This document shows positions 43,173 through 53,769 of a stretch of 64,000 bases of DNA, piece by piece. The first letter of the stretch is position 1. Every line of letters starts with the position of its first letter. Position numbers and translations under genes: made by a program. Under the pieces are notes generated by a model, which saw nothing but the letters and a program-made list of their open reading frames with translations, ran no database searches and was not told where the DNA came from. This stretch comes from Tilletiaria anomala UBC 951 (taxonomy: Eukaryota; Basidiomycota; Exobasidiomycetes; Georgefischeriales; Tilletiariaceae): NCBI RefSeq assembly GCF_000711695.1, contig NW_013547018.1, positions 1 to 64,000 on the forward strand, given 5' to 3'.

Positions 43173-43747
43173 GGTATAGCGCGTCGGAGGCGATCCTAGA
43201 AGGACTGCGCACATACGCGCAGCATGACTACGCGCTACGAGCGAGCCCGATCACGACCTGTGGTGCTGAGGATGTACGCGATTGACTAGTGGATGGTCAA
43301 AAGAGGTGATGATCGGATTTCGGAGGCGCGGGTACGAAACTACAAGCAAAAGCGCTGCCGCGAGGGAGAGCCTCATCTTTCTCATCTCTCATCCGAGCGG
43401 GGCATATCGCGACTCTCTCGTGCGCCATGATGTCAATCAGAGATACCTCGATCCCTCTTCCCAACCACACGGCCACGTCTCACCAAATCTGTCACTCAAC
43501 TGCTTGTGCAAAGCTATGACAAGATTTGCATCATCCGAGCAGGAACAACGACCTATCATGTTGCACGGCTTGGTCTCTCCCTTCGAGCCGCAGTCAGCAC
43601 TGGCAGCTCGCATGCGCGTGCCGTGCGCTGGTTGCGATTTCCGGCCGCACGTCCTTTGAAAGTATCGAAAACGGGCATGTCGACATGTCTGGCACTATGC
43701 TACATCGGTTAAAAGGCAATGCGGATGGGCTTCACCGCGCAAAAGAT
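43173..43747. other. Intergenic between FHL1 5' end and RecQ 3' end
   Basis: About 570 bases: FHL1 promoter and RecQ 3' flank. Plus-strand short frames here overlap each other and lack conserved motifs. Confidence 0.45.
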
Positions 43748-46350
43748 CTATTTGGTCAACACCTCCCAAAGCCCTGGACTGGACGACAGTTGAGCTTCCG
43801 AGTACCTCAGCTGCTCCATCTCGTCCTCATCTTCATCCTCATCGGGCTCCTCATCATCTTCATCGTGGATCCGTCGGACAGTGCTCTTAAGAGTTCGCGC
43901 ATCGCTGTCGCTATTCGCTTCGTCTTCTTCGATGCTAATCACCTCGGGGGTCCGAATCATCTTGAGCATCTTGCGAGGCTTCGGAATTAGTGATTCGTTT
44001 CCGATGGCCTCACTCCTGCAATTGTGTTTCAGGGCCGCAACATCAGCGGGACCAGGTTCTGAGGTGGACGCCTCGGCACTCAACTCCGTAGCGTCGCTCT
44101 TTCTCTTGCTAGGCCGTGATTTCTTCCCCTTCGCATCTTCCTTGGTAGTTGTAAAGAGCGAAGCAGTGACAAGGCCCTTGGATTCTGCAGCTTCCGCTTG
44201 TTTCAGTCGCGTCAAGCGACTAGCCTTCGCGGCGTTGCGCAAGTAGACGTTGATCGTATAGGCGCTTTGACTATAGTCCTCTAAAATGTAGCCTTGAATG
44301 AGAAGCTCCACGATCACTCGCTCGCAGTTCTGAGAGTATGAACGCAGTGTCAGTCGCCGCTCAGCTGATCGCGACACCGACTTCGATCGAAGGCTCACAT
44401 CCTTGTTCAATTTTACTGTTCCCCCATACGCATTCATGTCCAGTTTTCCAGCTTTTGTGCGTGCCGCTGCGCCCTTTGACTTTCCGCTTTCGCTCTTGAC
44501 GTTGTACTTCCCACCTCCTAGGCCTCTGACCAGGTCGCAAAGAGCTGCCAGAGTTACACGGCCTCTGTGCGATTCGATCTCGTGAAGAGCTTTGACAATC
44601 TGCCAGGACTCATAAGTGACATCGACTGACTCGATGCCCGCTTCACCCATGCAATTGTCGCATTTCTTGCAAGGAGGCATGTTGCGACTATGTTCGTCTG
44701 CGAAGTAGCGCGAGAAGAGCTGTTTGCGGCATGTTGTGCTCTGGCAGTACGCGAGCATTGAGTGGAGGTGATCGCTGCCGTAATGATCTTCCGCGACAAG
44801 AGCCGCAAGTCGGGTAGCATCTTGCGGGCGGTAGAATAGAACGCAATCGGATGGCTTCCCGTCCCGACCAGCTCTGCCGCTTTCCTGATACAGGCCTTCA
44901 ATGGACTTTGGGAGCGTTGCATGAACAACGAAGCGTACGTCCGGCTTGTCGATGCCCATGCCAAACGCAATGGTCGCACAGATCACCTGGATTCGACCTG
45001 CGTTCCACAATCTGTGCGTCTCTTCCTTCCACGCATCTTCCAAATTGGCATGGTAGGGACGTGCCTTGATCTTGCCATCGCTTGCATCGATCAGCGCCTG
45101 TGCCATGTTCTCAGAGTCGTTCTGACTGAGACAATAAACGATGCCTTCAAATGAGGAAGAGCATCAACTTATGTATAGGTGCCAACAGCAAGGCAATCCG
45201 AAGGCTCACCTGTTTCGTTGAGATGCCCTTCGATGATGTACGAAGCAATTTGTGCCGCGCTGCCAACAGCGCTTGACTCACGAAAGACGACGCGGTAAGT
45301 GAGATTGTCCCGTAGCAGGGGGCTGGTAAACAGGACCGTCTTGCGTGGAAGGGCGCATTCGGCTTGCGTGGTGCTCGGTAGCTCCAAAATTTTGAGCACG
45401 TCCTCAATCACGTCTGGTGATGCGGTTGCAGTCATAAGTGAGAAAGGAACATGCGGGAACAGCTTTGTGAGAAGGGAGAGCTTTTTGTAATCTGGCCGAA
45501 AGTCGTGTCCTTGAGAGCTACAGCAATGCGCTTCGTCTAGAACGATGCGGGCTGTGGTGTATGTGCGTACATGCGTCAGGTTCTGGCCGTACATTCCAGA
45601 GGATCGTCCCTCACCCAGTTGTCCATTCTCATCTGCTGTCTGCAAACAGGATAAGAGGGTCTTGGCTTTGACAATGCGTTCAGGCGTCACGTAGAGCAAC
45701 TTAAGACGGTCGGATGTGTTGCCCAAATTCTTGATTCGACGGTGAATCGTGTTGATCTCTTCCTTGAGTGTTGCTGAGGACATGAGCTCTGCAGGAATTC
45801 CAGCCTCCCGGAGATGCATTACTTGGTCTTGCATCAAGCTTATGAGCGGGGATACAACCAATGTCACCCCGTCCGTGCAGAGAGCGGGCAGTTGGTAGCA
45901 CAAGCTTTTGCCGCCGCCGGTGGCCATGATGCAGAAGAGGCTCCTGTTATCCAAAGCTGCGTGACAAACTCCCTTTTGGCAGGAACGGAAGCCAGTAAAG
46001 CCGGGCCAGTGCTTCTTGGCCAATCGCAACATCTTGGCCTCCTGCGGGGACTTGCTCTCAAAATAATTGACGGTGCCAGGGAGCGGCTTCCCGGCCTTTC
46101 TGCTCGCAAGGAAGACCTTCTGACCGGCATTCCGTAAGGCATCGCGTTCTTTGATAAGCTCTTTTCGCACGCTTTGAAGGTCTTTGAGTTGCTGTTCGAT
46201 CGAGTTGATCTCGTTATCGAGCTCACGCAGCGTTGCCACCTCCTGATCGGAGAGCCCGGTTTCGAAGTCGGCGTTGGGCAACCCTTCATCATCCGAGTCT
46301 GACTCAAGGCTGATTACAGCATTCGCCTTTGACTTGCCTTTGCCCGGCAT
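43748..46350 (-). CDS. RecQ-family DNA helicase (RECQL1-like)
   Basis: Two exons (46350-45210 and 45144-43748, intron 65 bases) give 845 residues. An N-terminal coiled coil ('[19 protein letters not shown]') resembles RECQL1. Helicase motifs: I '[15 protein letters not shown]' (about residue 140), Ia '[13 protein letters not shown]', II 'DEAHCC' (about 268), III 'LMTATASP', V '[19 protein letters not shown]', VI '[10 protein letters not shown]'. A zinc-binding RecQ-Ct follows ('[10 protein letters not shown]...CKKCDNC' spacing) and a winged helix. The tail is acidic. It should unwind 3'-5' and act in fork restart and recombination. The loop after motif II reads '[13 protein letters not shown]', where the family usually has SQWGHDFRP, so the aromatic-loop tryptophan is absent. 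The start at 46350 ('[12 protein letters not shown]') was preferred to an in-frame one at 46578. Confidence 0.92.
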
Positions 46351-46785
46351 GCTGATGACACACTTTTTCCGATGCCTCCTCGACTCTATGAGGGACATCG
46401 AAGTGCTCGTCGCCACAGAGAATGCAAGGAGACCTGCTTCTAGGTTGAGGTGTAGCCGCGTGACGGTGATAACCCTTGAGGACTGCTGTGACAAAATCTG
46501 GATGCTTTGGCGCGTCGCGTCTCCTTCGTGGTTTAGTTGTGAATTCTCGCAGAGCTCCCACCTGCAGCCTGTGCCCATTTGGTCCTCTCATTTGTAAATT
46601 GACGCCCCTCTCATCGATCCATATGTCTCCGCCATCGTCGTGTCCTCCAGAAGTAGCCCTGAAGACATCGCTCGGCTCTGCAAGCTTGCGTTGTAGCAGC
46701 GAAGCGTGCGATCGTCTTTTTCTGGCAACCTGGCACGCTCCACACACCTTGCGACATCGTCTGCAACCCTCACAATCTAGACAAG
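46351..46785. promoter_or_regulatory. Divergent intergenic region, RecQ / CET1
   Basis: About 435 bases between two outward genes. The RecQ frame stays open through part of it, including upstream ATGs (46578), so it includes 5' leader or an alternative N-terminus. Confidence 0.45.
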
Positions 46786-48006
46786 ATGCCCTGGCCAAAG
46801 CCCCCGCTCGAGCGCTCGATCTTCAATGTCGACCCTCTGGACGAGTTTTCCGTTACAATCGCGGACTGGATTTGGAGCCATGTGCAAGGCTTACAGAATA
46901 TTGAGGTATGCACACGGAGGGCACCTGCAGCTTTCCGCATCCACCTGCTTACTTCCTTCGTTCTGCGCCTCAAAGATCGAGGCCAAAATCGGCACACTAA
47001 TAGATACGAGCACAAACCATCGATTACGGCTGCCAGTGCTGTGCGAAACAAGTGAGATTCGCTCGAGCATCGCGTTTGACCGTGTTTCTGCCAGTTGACT
47101 GTCCTTTGCAGTCGTGGACATGCCAGGAGTTCGTTTTGAGAGTGACATGTCAGCGGTGAATCTCTCTTGCTAAGACGGGCAGCTAGACCTCAGACTGATT
47201 TGTCCAGCATTCTTGCAGAAACAACATGCACATTTCAACGCAAAACTGAATGAGGTCGTTGAGCGCACATCCTCACAGTCGTACAAAGGAGATAAAGTCC
47301 GATATCGACGGTCGATGGAGGCCGATGCCTTCTACCATATTCCAGGATCCAAAGAACGGATCAGGGTGACGAAAAACGAGGAGACAATGAAAATCACCAA
47401 CGCAATAGTGAAGAAGCGTATAGCCAATATGGAAGTTTATAGTCCAAGATCTCTTTTCGATTTCCGCATCAGCATCAACACTGAAGAGCCTGGTATGTCG
47501 CCCTGCTCTTTTCCTCAGGTACGATGTAAGCCACTGATTGAAAAGGTATCCTATTCCACCTCACACATACAGTCGAGCCACCAGATGCAGAGCCAGCGTA
47601 CATCCGCAACAAGAACCGAGTTTCCTACGCTCACCAGTGCTTCCAAGTTGACCTCACGCAGGTTCAAACACCAGAGAATGTGAGTCGTACCGTACCGCCG
47701 CGACGCGAAGAGGCAGCCGATCACTGAAACTGAGGCGCACTCACCACGTTCTCAGCCGTACCGACAAATGCATGAGTTGGAAGTCGAGATGCTGGACGTG
47801 GGCAGCTTTCTGAGCTTAGGGGAAGAGGCCCGACGGCAGGGGGAAAGTCAAAAGTGGACGCCGTTCGAAGATCGGGTGCTGATTCTGCTCAACAACGTGC
47901 GCATGCTGATCAGGTGAGTACGCACAGCGCCCAGCAAGAGACTTTACAACAAGCGAATTGAGAAACTTATTTTGTGTGCACTGGCAGAAACGCCTGCCCG
48001 CCATGA
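46786..48006 (+). CDS. CET1: mRNA capping enzyme beta subunit, RNA 5'-triphosphatase Cet1
   Basis: Seven exons (46786-46905, 46976-47051, 47112-47155, 47219-47492, 47573-47679, 47756-47913, 47988-48006) give 265 residues. It removes the gamma phosphate from nascent mRNA, the first step of capping. This is the fungal metal-dependent tunnel (TTM) type, unrelated to the metazoan cysteine phosphatase. The first metal-binding glutamates lie in 'IEIEAKIGTLID', formed by the exon 1/2 join. 'QHAHFNAKLNEVV', 'KRIANMEVYSP', 'FRISINTEEP' and 'RNKNRVSYAHQCFQVDLTQV' are family strands. The last carries the second set of acidic and basic tunnel residues after 'ELEVEM'. Every splice is in frame. The small size suggests a minimal catalytic domain lacking the yeast guanylyltransferase-binding N-terminus. 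Confidence 0.93.
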
Positions 48007-48091
48007 CGTGGATCAGTTCACACTGAATAAAATATGATTTCGGATTTTGCTCGGGCTCGCTGGCAATTTGACCAGTTCTTCACTCGTTACT

Positions 48092-49632
48092 CTACAATTT
48101 GGTCGGTTGCATGGCGTGTACCCACGGCTTCCAGTAGTGCTCAACCGTATCCGGATCGCGCCATTTGCTCCAGTCCGCGGTGGTGAGGCCCCAGGTGTCA
48201 TCAAAGTCCTGGACGCCAGAGCGGATGCGGTAGGAGCCGGCGAGTGCCCACATGGCCCAACTGATGCCATGCTTCTTTGTGAACTCCTTGAGGCAGTTTT
48301 GCAGCAGGTCGTCATACAGCGAGCTGGCCTGCTCATGGCCAAACTCGGACAGGATGACCGGCGTGAGGCGCACAGCCTTGGGACAGTCCTTGGTCGTGCC
48401 GCACCCCTTGGGCGGCGCGATGCCGAGCGCATTAAACCCGTTACGGTACAGCTCGGCCTCGATAATGTCGCAGGCGCCCGTGTCCTGCACCTCGGACGAG
48501 CCATACAAGTGCAGCTCCCACACGAGCTTGTCCGCCCATGGGTGCGCGTCGAGGTCAAAGTACTGCGCATCGCGGCGCAGCGAGTCACGGATCGCGTCGG
48601 CCTTATACGCCGGCGCATTGAGCAGGTTCTTTCCGCTGGTCAGCGCGCTGAGGTCCTCGTCGTACTGCATGCCGCTCCAGGTGATCAGCAGGTCCGGGTT
48701 CACGTTGTAGATCGTGTCGGCGCCCTCGGTCATGTTGCCGACGAGCGTATGCCAGTTGTACATAAGCGTCGTGTCGTTGTATGAGGAGCGCAGCTCATTG
48801 CGCAGCGACATAGAGACAATGTTCGAGTGTTTCTTGGCAAAGTTGGCAATGTAGGCCAAGCCGCGCTTCCAGTTCGACGCAGGGAAATAGATATCGTCGA
48901 ACCAGGCATTGCCATCTGGATCAAAGATGTAAAGTTCTGTCAGTGAGATGTCGGCCCAGATGGCCCGAGACAAGCAGGGCTCACCCGTGTGCGAGCAGCA
49001 CCATTGTGCCTTGCCAACATGCACATCTGGGTGGACGAAGATGCCCTTCTTGGCGGCCAGGTCGACGACATCGCCGAAAATCTCGAAGCGGGTCGTCGTC
49101 TTTGTCCACTGTGGGTTGTGTTTGATGATGCTCTCAGTGACTTTGGTTCCGTTGACCTGGCCAAGGGCGTTAACCATGGCCTCTTCCAATGGCACATCGG
49201 CTCCGTTGCGCTCATAGATCTGGTCGACCATTTCGATTGCATACCCTGCTCGGACAAAATTGAAGCCAACAGACGCAATGTTGTTCACGATGTTCTCGGC
49301 CGAGGCCCACTCAAGACCTGAAAAGCAAAAGGGGCTGGGTCAGTTTCCGGCGTTGCACAGCGATGTGGTTTTGCAAGCGCAGATCCGAACCCACCCTCAA
49401 AGATCATCGTCTCGCCGCTCATGGGCCAGTTGACACCCGCCAAGTGGACGACTTCGCCTTTGCTGTTGACGATGTCGCGGCCTCGCGTCTTGAAAGGGAC
49501 ATGCGGCCAGTCGGAGGGAGGGTGAGCAGAGTCTGCATTGTGCTGCTCGACCGGGGTAGAGAAGACTGTCTGCGTTGCCGACAGCACGACGGTTGTGGCG
49601 GAGAGCAGTAAGAGGAGGGAAGGGCTGCGCAT
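48092..49632 (-). CDS. Secreted GH5 glycoside hydrolase (cellulase/mannanase-like)
   Basis: Two exons (49632-49395 and 49317-48092, intron 77 bases) give 487 residues. A signal peptide is clear ('MRSPSLLLLLSATTVVLSA'). The mature enzyme opens with 'GEVVHLAGVNWPMSG', typical of GH5. The catalytic acid/base is the Glu of 'SMSLRNELR' and the nucleophile the Glu of 'VILSEFGHE'; 'HPDVHVGKAQWCC' and 'VWELHLYGS' are other active-site strands. Cysteines suggest several disulfides. Expected to cleave beta-linked polysaccharides outside the cell or in the wall; the substrate (glucan, mannan or glycolipid) cannot be decided from motifs. Its promoter has a good TATA box, unlike the housekeeping genes around it, which fits regulated expression. 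Confidence 0.88.
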
Positions 49633-51114
49633 GATGAACAACGCCGCACGTCAGTCAGAACGTGGAACCTCGGACAGAAAAGGACACGATCAGCAGTTGG
49701 GTGTGCGCACATGATTGGAAGTGATCTCACGGCGGGTACATGAGCACGTCCTTTATATAGGGTACCTCTGCTGATTTTGAAGAGCGGCATCCTGGGGAGT
49801 GTGAAGAACGGACCGGCAAACAAGATATGATGGCAACGAGGGATCCTGGCGGATTGAATAGATTTGCGGGCTTCCAATTGACGGCGAGCTGTTCGGGTAG
49901 GCTATGATACCTGACTGAGCGCTGGTGTCTGAGTCCGGTATGTATGCAGCTGCGTGGAGAGGCGAGAGAGGGTGTGTGGGGGGAGCGGGGCAACGCAGGA
50001 AACGCAAGGCGCAGGCCGCAGCAACAAGCTATGTATGTACATGGTTCGTGCACAGCAAGCAAGCTCCTGACGATCGTGTAGCACCCCACATTGTATCTAC
50101 TCGTACAATATGATATAGACCCGGGCGAGCAATCATGCACAGAAAGAACGTCAACATCGTCAACAAGGTTGGCTCTCGAGTCGGCTCGCGAAAGCGTGCG
50201 GGGTTGCCAAGGTGAGATTCGAAGCGCCGTGGTAAGGAGCCATGCCAGGAAAGTCAGGCACAGGCACACTGGATGAGATTCTAAGTGGGTTCGCAGAGGG
50301 GAGAAGCCGGCGCTTGCCCATGCGTGCGTGTGTGCAAATAGGGCCGAAGGTAGAAGGTGCCTGAACTGCGCTAAAGTGTGTAGATTGCCGACGATTGGCA
50401 CCAGTTGGAAGAGAGCAGCGGAGCGTAGGACCTTTGCAATGTAGGGCTACCCACAGCCCTTAAGGTTCTTGGGAGCCTCTTTGTTGCTGGAAGTGTCTTC
50501 ATCGCTCTCAAAGCTCATTGGTGGTCAACCACGTGGCTCATGATGCCACTCTCACTTCCTGGACAATGTGCCGAGCAGCGTCGCGTCTCCGCTTCTGGTC
50601 ATGACCCTGCCGTCTGTCGAATCGTCGTGGACAATTTCAACCGGCGCGACGCATGGCCCGCTAACGCGTCGGCTGGATGCCGCCGAGAAAGAGCTGGGGC
50701 GACGTCTGATGGAATGATCTCTGGCCAGTCAGTGGTCGCGTTCTGCGAAGGCGCCAAAGGCCATACGCCGTGTGCTTCCCTCGCCGACGCATCGCGGATG
50801 GTATATGTAAGTGTTTAACAGTGGATTGCTCGCCTGGCTGCGCCGATTTTCGTCGCTGCCAAGTACCTTTTGTGGAGAACCTGCAAACAGCAGCAGCGCC
50901 GATGCCCAGCAGTTGAGTGTTCGCGTCTTGCTCAAGTTCGGGGATTGGAGGGAAGAGCACTAAGTCCAAAGGCCCGACGGTCGATGACTAGCAAAAACTT
51001 TCTGCAACGCCAACTCCTGAGACGGCTGATTTCGATGCAAAGCCCTTTTTCATCTATAAAATATCATACATAGAGGGAGAGCATAAGGCGCTCCCCCTCA
51101 GGCACTCTGGCGTG
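49633..51114. promoter_or_regulatory. Long intergenic region between GH5 and GPI1
   Basis: About 1.5 kb holding the GH5 promoter (right side of that gene) and the GPI1 3' flank. Short frames on both strands (for example 50540-50818 plus, 50661-50969 minus) overlap and show no conserved motif. Confidence 0.45.
49751..49760 (-). promoter_or_regulatory. TATA box upstream of the GH5 gene
   Basis: Minus-strand CTATATAAAG, a consensus TATA box 119 bases before the GH5 ATG. Confidence 0.55.
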
Positions 51115-53190
51115 TTAAACCGAAGAGCCTCTGCGCGGGCTCATGCGCCCTCCGGAGAAAATCTGCATAAAGAGACGCGGAAGTTCCTGCAGCTCCGCCA
51201 GATGCGCACCGTACCCGTCGAAGATGTTACCGACGGAGAGAGGGACGCTAGCAAGCTCAACTACCGAGATTGCTTTGCCGTCGCGGCCGCCGTTCGACCC
51301 CACTGCGGCCGTGCGCGGCAGATGAGCATGAGGCGGGCGGAAGCTCAGCCCAGCGGGCAGGCGCTCTGGGTCCTTGATGCGCAAGAGCAGCGCAAACAGC
51401 GGGATGTGGTTGAGCACCGCGAGCGCCGTCCCGAGCGCAGCCTGCGTCGCGATAAGGCAGAAGCGCGCACACGCGAACGTCAGGTAGTACGTTGCGATCG
51501 TAGGGAAGAGGAACAGGAGCAGCGTGAACAGGATCGTGCCGAGCAGCATCTGATCGAGCTCGTACGATGCATCGTCCAGCCGCCCCTTTCGCAGCGGGTT
51601 GCGTTTTTTGCCGCGGAACAGATGGAACAGCGCACCCAGCAACCAAAGGAAGCCGGCGTACAGGAAGCGCGACATGCGGTGGAAGAGCACGAGGTGGAGC
51701 GTGCTGATCGTGATCAAGTCGGAGAGTAGACAGATGCCCATCGTCAGGCCCGTGTATCGCATCACCAAGCTGATGACAGCAATGATCGACTGCATGTTGA
51801 CGGCCAGCCGAGCTAGCACCATGTCGTAGAACAGGATCAGGCATCCCTTATAGAGATCGCCAAAGAAGAGGGAGAGCTCTGTGTTGAGCTTCAAACCTGC
51901 GGGCCATGCTTCCAGCCAGCCGAGCACACCTTCAACGCCGTGATAAAGATGACGAGAGATGAGCGCTTGCAATATTTCAGCCAACCCTGGAGCTGTTTGG
52001 TCAAGGAGCGCTGCCGCGGCTTGGCCAAACACGACGTCGTTTGCGATGAGCCACGCTCCACCCCACAAGGTGATGTAGTCTGTTGACAGCGCCGAGACAG
52101 GTGTCAATACGGTCCGGCGCAGCTGTCTCAGCGAAGCGGCAAAACTGGGCCAATTGATGATCTGTGACAGTCGAAGCTCGACTTGTTTCGCTGTGAGAGA
52201 AGACCGGATAAGCTTGTCTTGTGACGCGACCATCCTCATAACATGAAGAGGGGCAACAATCCCCTTTCCAGCTGCTAAAAGGAGTTTCCAGCAGACCGCG
52301 CCGACGATCGATGGTTGTGAGGGTATGTTCGAGGCAGACGGTGGCCGTCGAAATTCTTGAATATGTTTTAATAGTTGCATCATAGATGCGCTTTGGTTAA
52401 GCTGAGATAGACCCAGCGAAATTTGCGTCAATGGCTATACACTACGTCGAGTTGCTGTGCACTTTGACTCACAAGAGCGATCGAGCACCTGAGCAGCTCT
52501 GCATCCTCATATTCAGCCTCGGAGCCGAGACTTTCAAGCTCTCGCAAGCCCATGAGCTTCCGTGACAGCATTCTCTCGTAGTCACGCTGACTATCTTTCA
52601 TACTTCTAACGCCAGAAGCGCGCACTTCGTCATGAAGAAAGGCGGGCGAGAATCGTAACGGCTCGATCGTAAGGAAACGAAAGTGGTCGGACGAAGGTGG
52701 ATCGTAGAAGACGACCATCGTTCGAAATTCTTTTTTTTCAGGCGGGTGAAACGAGGTATGACTGCATGACAAGGATTACAGATCATGCGTCAAGGATTGC
52801 ACTCGCCAAAGTCTCTTCGGAGTCTCACTTGGAAAACCATAGTGTGCCACGACTTCGCTTTTCTTTTGGGGCATCGAAAAAGACCAGCAGACCGTCACCA
52901 TTCGTGTCTCTCGAGCTTTGGGATTCTTGACCTCGCATCAGGAACCCAAGCACCTCAACCATGGGCGTGCCCTCTGCTGGCTTCTTCATTCCAGCTCTGA
53001 GATTGAGCGCATCGATTGCAACCTGCAGCTCGGCGTGGTCTTGATCCGCGACGGCGCCGATGACGACGACGTGAAGCTCATTGTTTCTGCGATGTTGCCA
53101 GCCGAGAAGGATTTGTTCACTCTTACTTACCGATGCTGACGCCTTGCGAGCCAGCTGTTTGGGCCAGAATATTCGGATGCTTACGGCCAT
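51115..53190 (-). CDS. GPI1: GPI-GlcNAc transferase subunit Gpi1 (PIG-Q)
   Basis: Three exons (53190-52829, 52761-52473, 52401-51115) give 645 residues. Gpi1 stabilises the ER complex that transfers GlcNAc to phosphatidylinositol, the first step in GPI anchor synthesis. The protein starts 'MAVSIRIFWPKQLARKA', continues 'ILLGWQHR' and 'MVVFYDPPSSDHFRFLTIEPL', then has a multi-spanning domain with the family signature 'LKLNTELSLFFGDLYKGCL', 'DLITISTLHLVLFHRMSRFLY', 'LFRGKKRNPLRKGRLDD' and 'YELDQMLLGTILFTLLLFLFPT'; these are quoted piecemeal as 'KLNTELSLFFGDL', 'FHRMSRFLY' and 'ELDQMLLGTILFTLL'. Both introns end in ordinary acceptors and restore frame. A GTAAGT inside exon 1 (53125-53130) is not used, because no downstream acceptor keeps frame. 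Confidence 0.92.
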
Positions 53191-53769
53191 GGCAGAGACC
53201 GGCGGCGAACACCTTGCCGTCAAGACTTCATGTTCGAAGATGGTCACTCGCAGCACCCCCCGGGCAAACGGCAATCAAGGCTCTGCTTGCGCACACGAAT
53301 TGCAAGCCTTCTCCATCCCTTTCTCGTTAACACAAATTCTAACTCGCGAAAGGACGAGCCGTGGTATCGAGATGGTGTACCGCATGCTTGGACTGGGTAT
53401 GAGATCATCTTCTGAGAGTTCAGAATCCTTGAGCTTGTGCTACACGATAGTTTCGGAGAGTGGCAATATCAGATGGCGCCGCTCGCGCCCTGCGATGTCA
53501 GGTCACAAAAGTGCGAATCACCTTGCTCTGATGGCAAAGCATCGAGTATTTTGCATACTTGTATCATCACCTAACCTCTGGCTTACATTTTTCCAACTCT
53601 ACTCAGCCTGTGCTTCTGTCAACGAATTCGATTGCTTTTCCCTTCCATAGTTGCTCAGTACATTTGCGGCTTAAAAAGATGTCGATAGCCCGATAATCTC
53701 GACGACGACCCGCGTCGCCATAGCTGGAGCTGGACTCGTTCTGCTCGCCCACAGGCTACCGTCTTGAAC
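53191..53769. promoter_or_regulatory. Divergent intergenic region, GPI1 / carrier-like gene
   Basis: About 580 bases between outward genes. A plus-strand open frame crosses it (53081-53650) but antisense to GPI1 exon 1 and without conserved motifs. No motif cluster seen. Confidence 0.45.

Noticed and set aside
46351-46578. Upstream ATG at 46578 as the RecQ start
   Set aside because: The extra 76 residues have no family resemblance and fill most of the short divergent promoter shared with CET1; kept only as an alternative.
53085-53130. GTAAGT in GPI1 exon 1 as an intron donor
   Set aside because: No acceptor downstream keeps frame, and reading through preserves the conserved 'LLGWQ' and 'VVVIGAV' segments.
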